DNA from: Physcomitrium patens | Lineage: Eukaryota; Streptophyta; Bryopsida; Funariales; Funariaceae | NCBI RefSeq assembly: GCF_000002425.4 | Contig: NC_037270.1 | Location: 10,383,435-10,447,434, forward strand | Length of the DNA: 64,000 nt | Direction of reading: 5' to 3' | Part shown: positions 59,582-64,000 of the stretch, one piece after another | How positions within the stretch are numbered: position 1 is the stretch's first letter | How the letters are laid out: each line of letters opens with the position of its first letter | The notes under the pieces: model-generated | Seen by the model: only the letters and a program-made list of their open reading frames with translations | Database searches by the model: none | What the model was told of the DNA's origin: nothing | Made by a program: the position numbers and the translations under genes

Positions 59582-60720
59582 GACTCCGCCCCTTCAACCC
59601 TACACCTCAATACTACCAACCCCACCACTCATAGTAGATTACAATTTCCGCACATCGACTCCCCCGCTTGTGCGACAGCCTGTTCACCCTCCCTCCGCCC
59701 GCTCCCCTGGGTCCCTTCCCCCGCGCTTCTCTTACTATTCGACCTTCGCAAAACCCTGACCGCACACCCAGCCAGGCTCAACGTGCATGACAAAATGGTG
59801 TTCCCGCAACAACCACACCACCTGGTCCACCACAGGCAACCCTTTCTCGATCCGCCACAAGCTCCTCCACTCCATAATCCGACCCTGTATCACCCCCACG
59901 CTGCCCTTCTCCCTCTGCCGCTCACACCTAAACTCCTCCTCGCGCCATAACCCCCAACTCCCCCGGCCACCCACACACCACCCCACTCACTGCATTGCCA
60001 TTTCATTCCCACCCAAATCCCTCGCCACGCCCCCGCCACTCTCCACCATCATCTCCCCTCCTACACACACAACCTCTAACCTCCACTCCTCCGCCGCATG
60101 GTAGCGTCACCGCCCTTCTATCAATGCCATAAAACTCATCGAGAAACACCGCGAAGAACAGATACCACCCCAGGAACTCACTCACTCACTCACTCAGGTC
60201 GACCTGAAGGGGAGCGGCGTAACGAGAAAGGGGAAGAGTAGTGTAGAGTAGAGTAGAGAAGACGAGAGCGGAGTGGCGACGAGTGTGTGTCTAGAGTGTC
60301 TGGATTTGGAGTGGTGCGGAGTCCAACGCTTTGCGCGTTGGCCTTGTTGTTGGCCTTTGTTGCTATGCCTCATCGAGGTAGAACAATCAGCACCAGCATC
60401 GACAGCATCGGCATCTCTTTCATCGGATCATCGCCATCGCCATGGCCTTGGTCGCCGTGGTGGCTATGGCCCGAGCTCGTCCCCCTTCGTCCCTTTCATT
60501 GCGTCAGCACCGCATGGCCTACTTCTACGACTACCACTACTTTTCTCATCACCCCCTACGCTTGCCCTCCACACTCCTGGGCCCATTACAACTACGGCGC
60601 TTTTCTATGGCACTTGGCTTCGTGGGTCTCATTTCTCCCTCCCTCCCTCCCCATCTAGGCTGCTCAAGGTGATGAATTTCAGGCGCAACCGATGGCAGAT
60701 TTGCTGATTTCAGCACCTGC
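59582..60720. other. YAK1 5' region and adjacent GC-rich sequence
   Basis: Pyrimidine-rich on the plus strand (purine-rich in the sense of YAK1), typical of a long plant 5' UTR. (CTCA)n occurs at about 60178-60197. Plus-strand frames at 60273-60707 are open by base composition and resemble no known protein. Confidence 0.5.
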
Positions 60721-62481
60721 ATTCCAACTGATTCACACCCAACTACTCTACCTCAAAAGAAGAAGAAGAAAAATAAATAAATAAATAAATAGATAAATAA
60801 ACATTAACCCACCTTGAAATAGAAAAGAATTCCACGTTGGAAAGAGAGGAAACGAAGTTGAGTGAGTATGTGGGTTATTGCTTTGGATTACAGGCAGTTG
60901 TTGTCGTTGTTGTTGATTTTGTTTTCTTTTTCTAGAAGTGGACCATAGGTTAGTTGAATCCTTCGACCTTCTTATTTACCTGAAAGAATTTGCTTGTGAA
61001 TTATCTCACAAGAGCTACTGGTGGAGCCACCACTCCAGTTGCAATCAACACTAGCTATTCCACATGCTGCATACATAGTTTTGTCTGCTTCCATCTTGTT
61101 TTCCCTCTTCATTCTCCAATAATGCCATGTTTGCCAAAACATCACTTGGCTTTGTTCTTTGGAGAACCCATGTGCACATGTTCCTTTCATTTAGGTCTAC
61201 TCCTACATCCACTTGATTGCTCACCACATTACACACACTCACATAAATCTATCTATATATATATAAAGAATGTAAAAAGAGTTAAGGATATGGTTGGTTG
61301 TGTGTTCATGCTACAGAAAGAAATGATGGGGATTATTTTATTTTATTTTTTAATAAAAGAAATTGTGAGTGAATGGGATCCCAAAAGCTACACGGAACCC
61401 CCATTACCTCGTCATTGACCAAACCATTCCTTTGTTTCTTTGGAATTCTATGCCCCATTTTGTTCATTTGCTGTGTAAGTATGAACGCATGTGTAAAAAC
61501 TTGTCACGTGTACATATAAATTCTTGTAGAGTTATTCAAACAAAATCAGTATTCTTCATTGGGGGAAAAAAGGGGGGGGGATAAAAAAAGGAAAAGGAAA
61601 AGGAAAAGTTGTTTCTTTTGCTCAAGTTTTTGGTATAATCACATTGTATTTTCAGAAATCATCTATTTGAAGTCATTGCCATCTAATCATAGACACTGGT
61701 AGAATTGCCAGAGATGAAATAGACAGGATTGCATTTTTCTTTTACTTACGCAAGCGATATTAAGTATTAAACACAAATGACCACTCAATACTACTAATAA
61801 TAATAATAATAAAATTGCATTTTTTTAAACCATGTATGCAAATTGTCTAAGGTTCTCGAAATGGAATGCAAAATCTACCCAGACTTTAAATAGATGATAT
61901 TTTATTCTCCCTCAAATGTCAAGTTGAAGCATCCAATGAGTTGAATTGATTTAGTGAAAAAGCATAAGATCCAAAAAAAAATTTAGAAAATTAAAGGAGC
62001 TAAGTGGACCAGGTGCATCCAAATTGAATGAACTTGACTAGATGCTCTGAATCTAGAAGGCCCCAAGGCGCACATACACAATGTGAAAAATGTGCTAGAA
62101 ATCTGGGCCTCGTCAGTTAAAATGGTGTGTATTCATATGTGGAACAAGTAAGCAAGTGTTGATGGAATTGCACATCTTATTAATGAGAGAAATATTGATT
62201 TTATATTGATGATGATATGAATGGAAGTCTTCGACATGAACCATGGTTTGATTATTGTTGAGAAATGAACATAAATGTAAGAAACTTTTGAAGTAAAAGT
62301 GTGAAATAGAAGACATCAAACATTATTATTTTCCATTGTAGATAAATTATAATGTTTCATACTTTTTCATATATTCACAAGCTTCAAGCATGTGGAAACA
62401 TAGGTTGTCACTTCATTCACATGTACGGAACTTCAACCTTGATTTCATGAATTCTGAGAAGTATATATGAATATATATTTA

Positions 62482-62503
62482 GAGAGAGAGAGAGAGAGAG
62501 AGA
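62482..62503. repeat. (GA)n microsatellite
   Basis: About eleven AG/GA dinucleotide units. Confidence 0.9.
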
Positions 62504-63206
62504 CACTGATATAATGTAAGATATTCATTTAAATCTTATATAAATTTGCTGTTGAAAATCCAAAAAATTTGTCAACAATATTTGTTATTTTTTATTTATT
62601 TATTTTTTGATGAAATTATCGTGATTTTTTAAAATTATATTATATTCTTTTGATTGGAAAGTTTTTTCTCTAAATTTTTAATACATATTTTATTTTATTT
62701 TATTTAAATGATAAAAACATATAAATTGCGTACTTGATAAAGTTTCAGAAATCATGGAAGGAGTGTTGTGAAGAACAAAAACAACTGGTTGGATGTAACT
62801 TAAATTTTTATATGTAAGTGTAGCACCAATATAAATAAAATATTTTACGTGCTCTATGTTTATATTAGAAAAAAAAGTATGATTTTGCTAAGAAATTTGA
62901 TGAATATCTGTTTTTTTCATTTTTATTTAAGAATACAATCATATGGATGAAGTTTACTGTAACTAATCGTTGTGAGAATAAAAGCATTAAATGTATAGAA
63001 TGATTACAAGCTAATGGTTGTATATATATATGAAATCAAGGGATTGCATTAATAATTATGTAAAAATCCTATCTATGTACAAAATTTGTCTTGAAGAAGA
63101 GTAATCTATTGAATACTAGGATAATTATATGATCTACAATTAATTTTCAAAAACTTTAAATATTATTTATGAACTAAAATCTTGAAATTATTTTAGCATG
63201 TATAGT

Positions 63207-63207
<1 letters not shown>

Positions 63208-63239
<32 letters not shown>
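63208..63239. repeat. (TA)n microsatellite
   Basis: Uninterrupted TA tract. Confidence 0.9.
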
Positions 63240-63242
<3 letters not shown>

Positions 63243-63886
63243 CTTCTGCAGTAAGTTTCATGGCATATTGATATAAATTGATCACTTATAAACACACACT
63301 TGTATTATAATATTTAATATTTTTTAGTTATAATATTCATCAAAAACAATAAAATATCTTTTATAAATAATTGTCTTTAAATATCTATTAATTTATATTA
63401 TTAATTTTTTCAAAAAGGTTTTACTTTCAAGGTTTATAATAGAATGAATTTGCAAATCATGCTATTTTCATTAGTACAATATGCAACTAATTAAATTGTG
63501 TATTGAATCTGCTAATTAATTAAATATTTTACATTAAAATTAATAGAATTATATTACTAAGAAATATCAATAAAATTTAATAAAATATTTATTTAAAAAT
63601 AAATTTTATTTTTGTATTATTGATATATATTGGATATTTTTTTTAAAATATAGATATTATAGAAATTATTTTTTAATTAAATTAATCAATAAGCATTTCT
63701 TAACATTCTCTATTTTATTTTTTTTGTGATTCATGTGCTTGTATTTTATTATATTATATATTATATATTATATTATATTTTATATATTATATTATATTTT
63801 ATATTTAAAAATACAAATATTTTTAAAATTACAAAAAAAGATAATTTTAAATAGATTTCATTATATCAAATACATATAATTAGGGA

Positions 63887-64000
63887 GTTATTAACGCTAC
63901 ACTTCCTTGCCATTTTATGATTAATTTTGTCTATCATATGCTTCCAATCTCCTATTTTTCGTTCTTAGTCCCATGTCTCTTATTCCTAACCATGTTCCTT
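63887..64000. mobile_element. Possible second copy of the MITE-like element, cut by the window end
   Basis: GTTATTAACGCTACACTTCC resembles the terminal repeat GTTGTTAAAGCCACACCCCC of the element at 49445-49752. It is followed by C-rich words (TAGTCCCATGTCTC) that resemble the complement of that element's G-rich half, so it would be in opposite orientation. Only about 114 bases are visible. Confidence 0.35.

Larger units (their letters stand above)
60721..63886. other. AT-rich desert
   Basis: No gene recognised. Contains (AAAT)n at about 60773-60800, a G-run near 61570, an AAGGAA-type repeat near 61588-61608, (GA)n at 62482-62503, (TA)n at 63208-63239 and tandem ATATT words near 63750-63805. 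Confidence 0.7.

Noticed and set aside
60273-60707. Overlapping plus-strand frames of 123 and 144 codons
   Set aside because: All three frames stay open because the sequence is pyrimidine-rich. It more likely represents the 5' UTR or promoter side of YAK1.

Overview
The window looks like nuclear DNA of a land plant. It carries intron-containing genes with GT-AG junctions for plant-specific families: LRR-III receptor-like kinases, an ARASP-type chloroplast S2P protease, an AtYAK1-type kinase, a SKIP24-type F-box protein, sucrose synthase and a plant-type histone H3.3. Gene islands of moderate GC alternate with very AT-rich deserts full of (TA)n tracts. The sequence similarities and the desert/island layout suggest a bryophyte, probably a moss; that assignment is inference from gene content, not a database match.

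Layout. 1-3300: AT-rich desert. 3805-5277 (+): intronless ARASP-like metalloprotease. 7743-10163 (-): four-exon LRR-III receptor pseudokinase (661 aa). 11700-17340: AT-rich desert holding a decayed Tc1-like DNA transposon (13562-15486) with 225-bp terminal inverted repeats and a promoter-like stretch dense in heat-shock elements. 17350-17645 (-): vestige of a third receptor-kinase copy. 19678-22142 (-): second complete LRR-III receptor pseudokinase (681 aa) with the same exon structure as the first. 22143-28055: gene-poor. 28056-29302 (-): ribosomal protein L19. 30134-30476 (-): unidentified coding-like remnant. 31030-32707 (-): SKIP24-like F-box/coiled-coil gene. 33850-37600 (+): unidentified coding-like segments. 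37806-38768 (-): truncated duplicate of the SKIP24 gene, abutting a truncated sucrose synthase pseudogene (38817-39530, -). 41941-42829 (-) and 46250-47123 (+): two divergently transcribed histone H3.3 genes encoding identical proteins, with conserved 3' UTRs that share a perfect 6-bp/4-nt hairpin. 47250-51350: AT-rich, with a small TIR-bearing element (49445-49752) whose relative may start at the window's right end. 51572-59581 (-): YAK1-type kinase, sixteen exons resolved. 60720-64000: AT-rich desert.

The functional genes are housekeeping or regulatory and do not form a pathway. The notable material is structural: a three-copy receptor-kinase array split by a transposon-bearing desert, a patchwork duplication of the F-box gene, the inverted H3.3 pair with its 3' hairpin, and the heat-shock-element cluster inside the Tc1-like element. 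All exon boundaries were inferred by reading splice consensus, reading phase and family alignment from memory; no transcript evidence was available.
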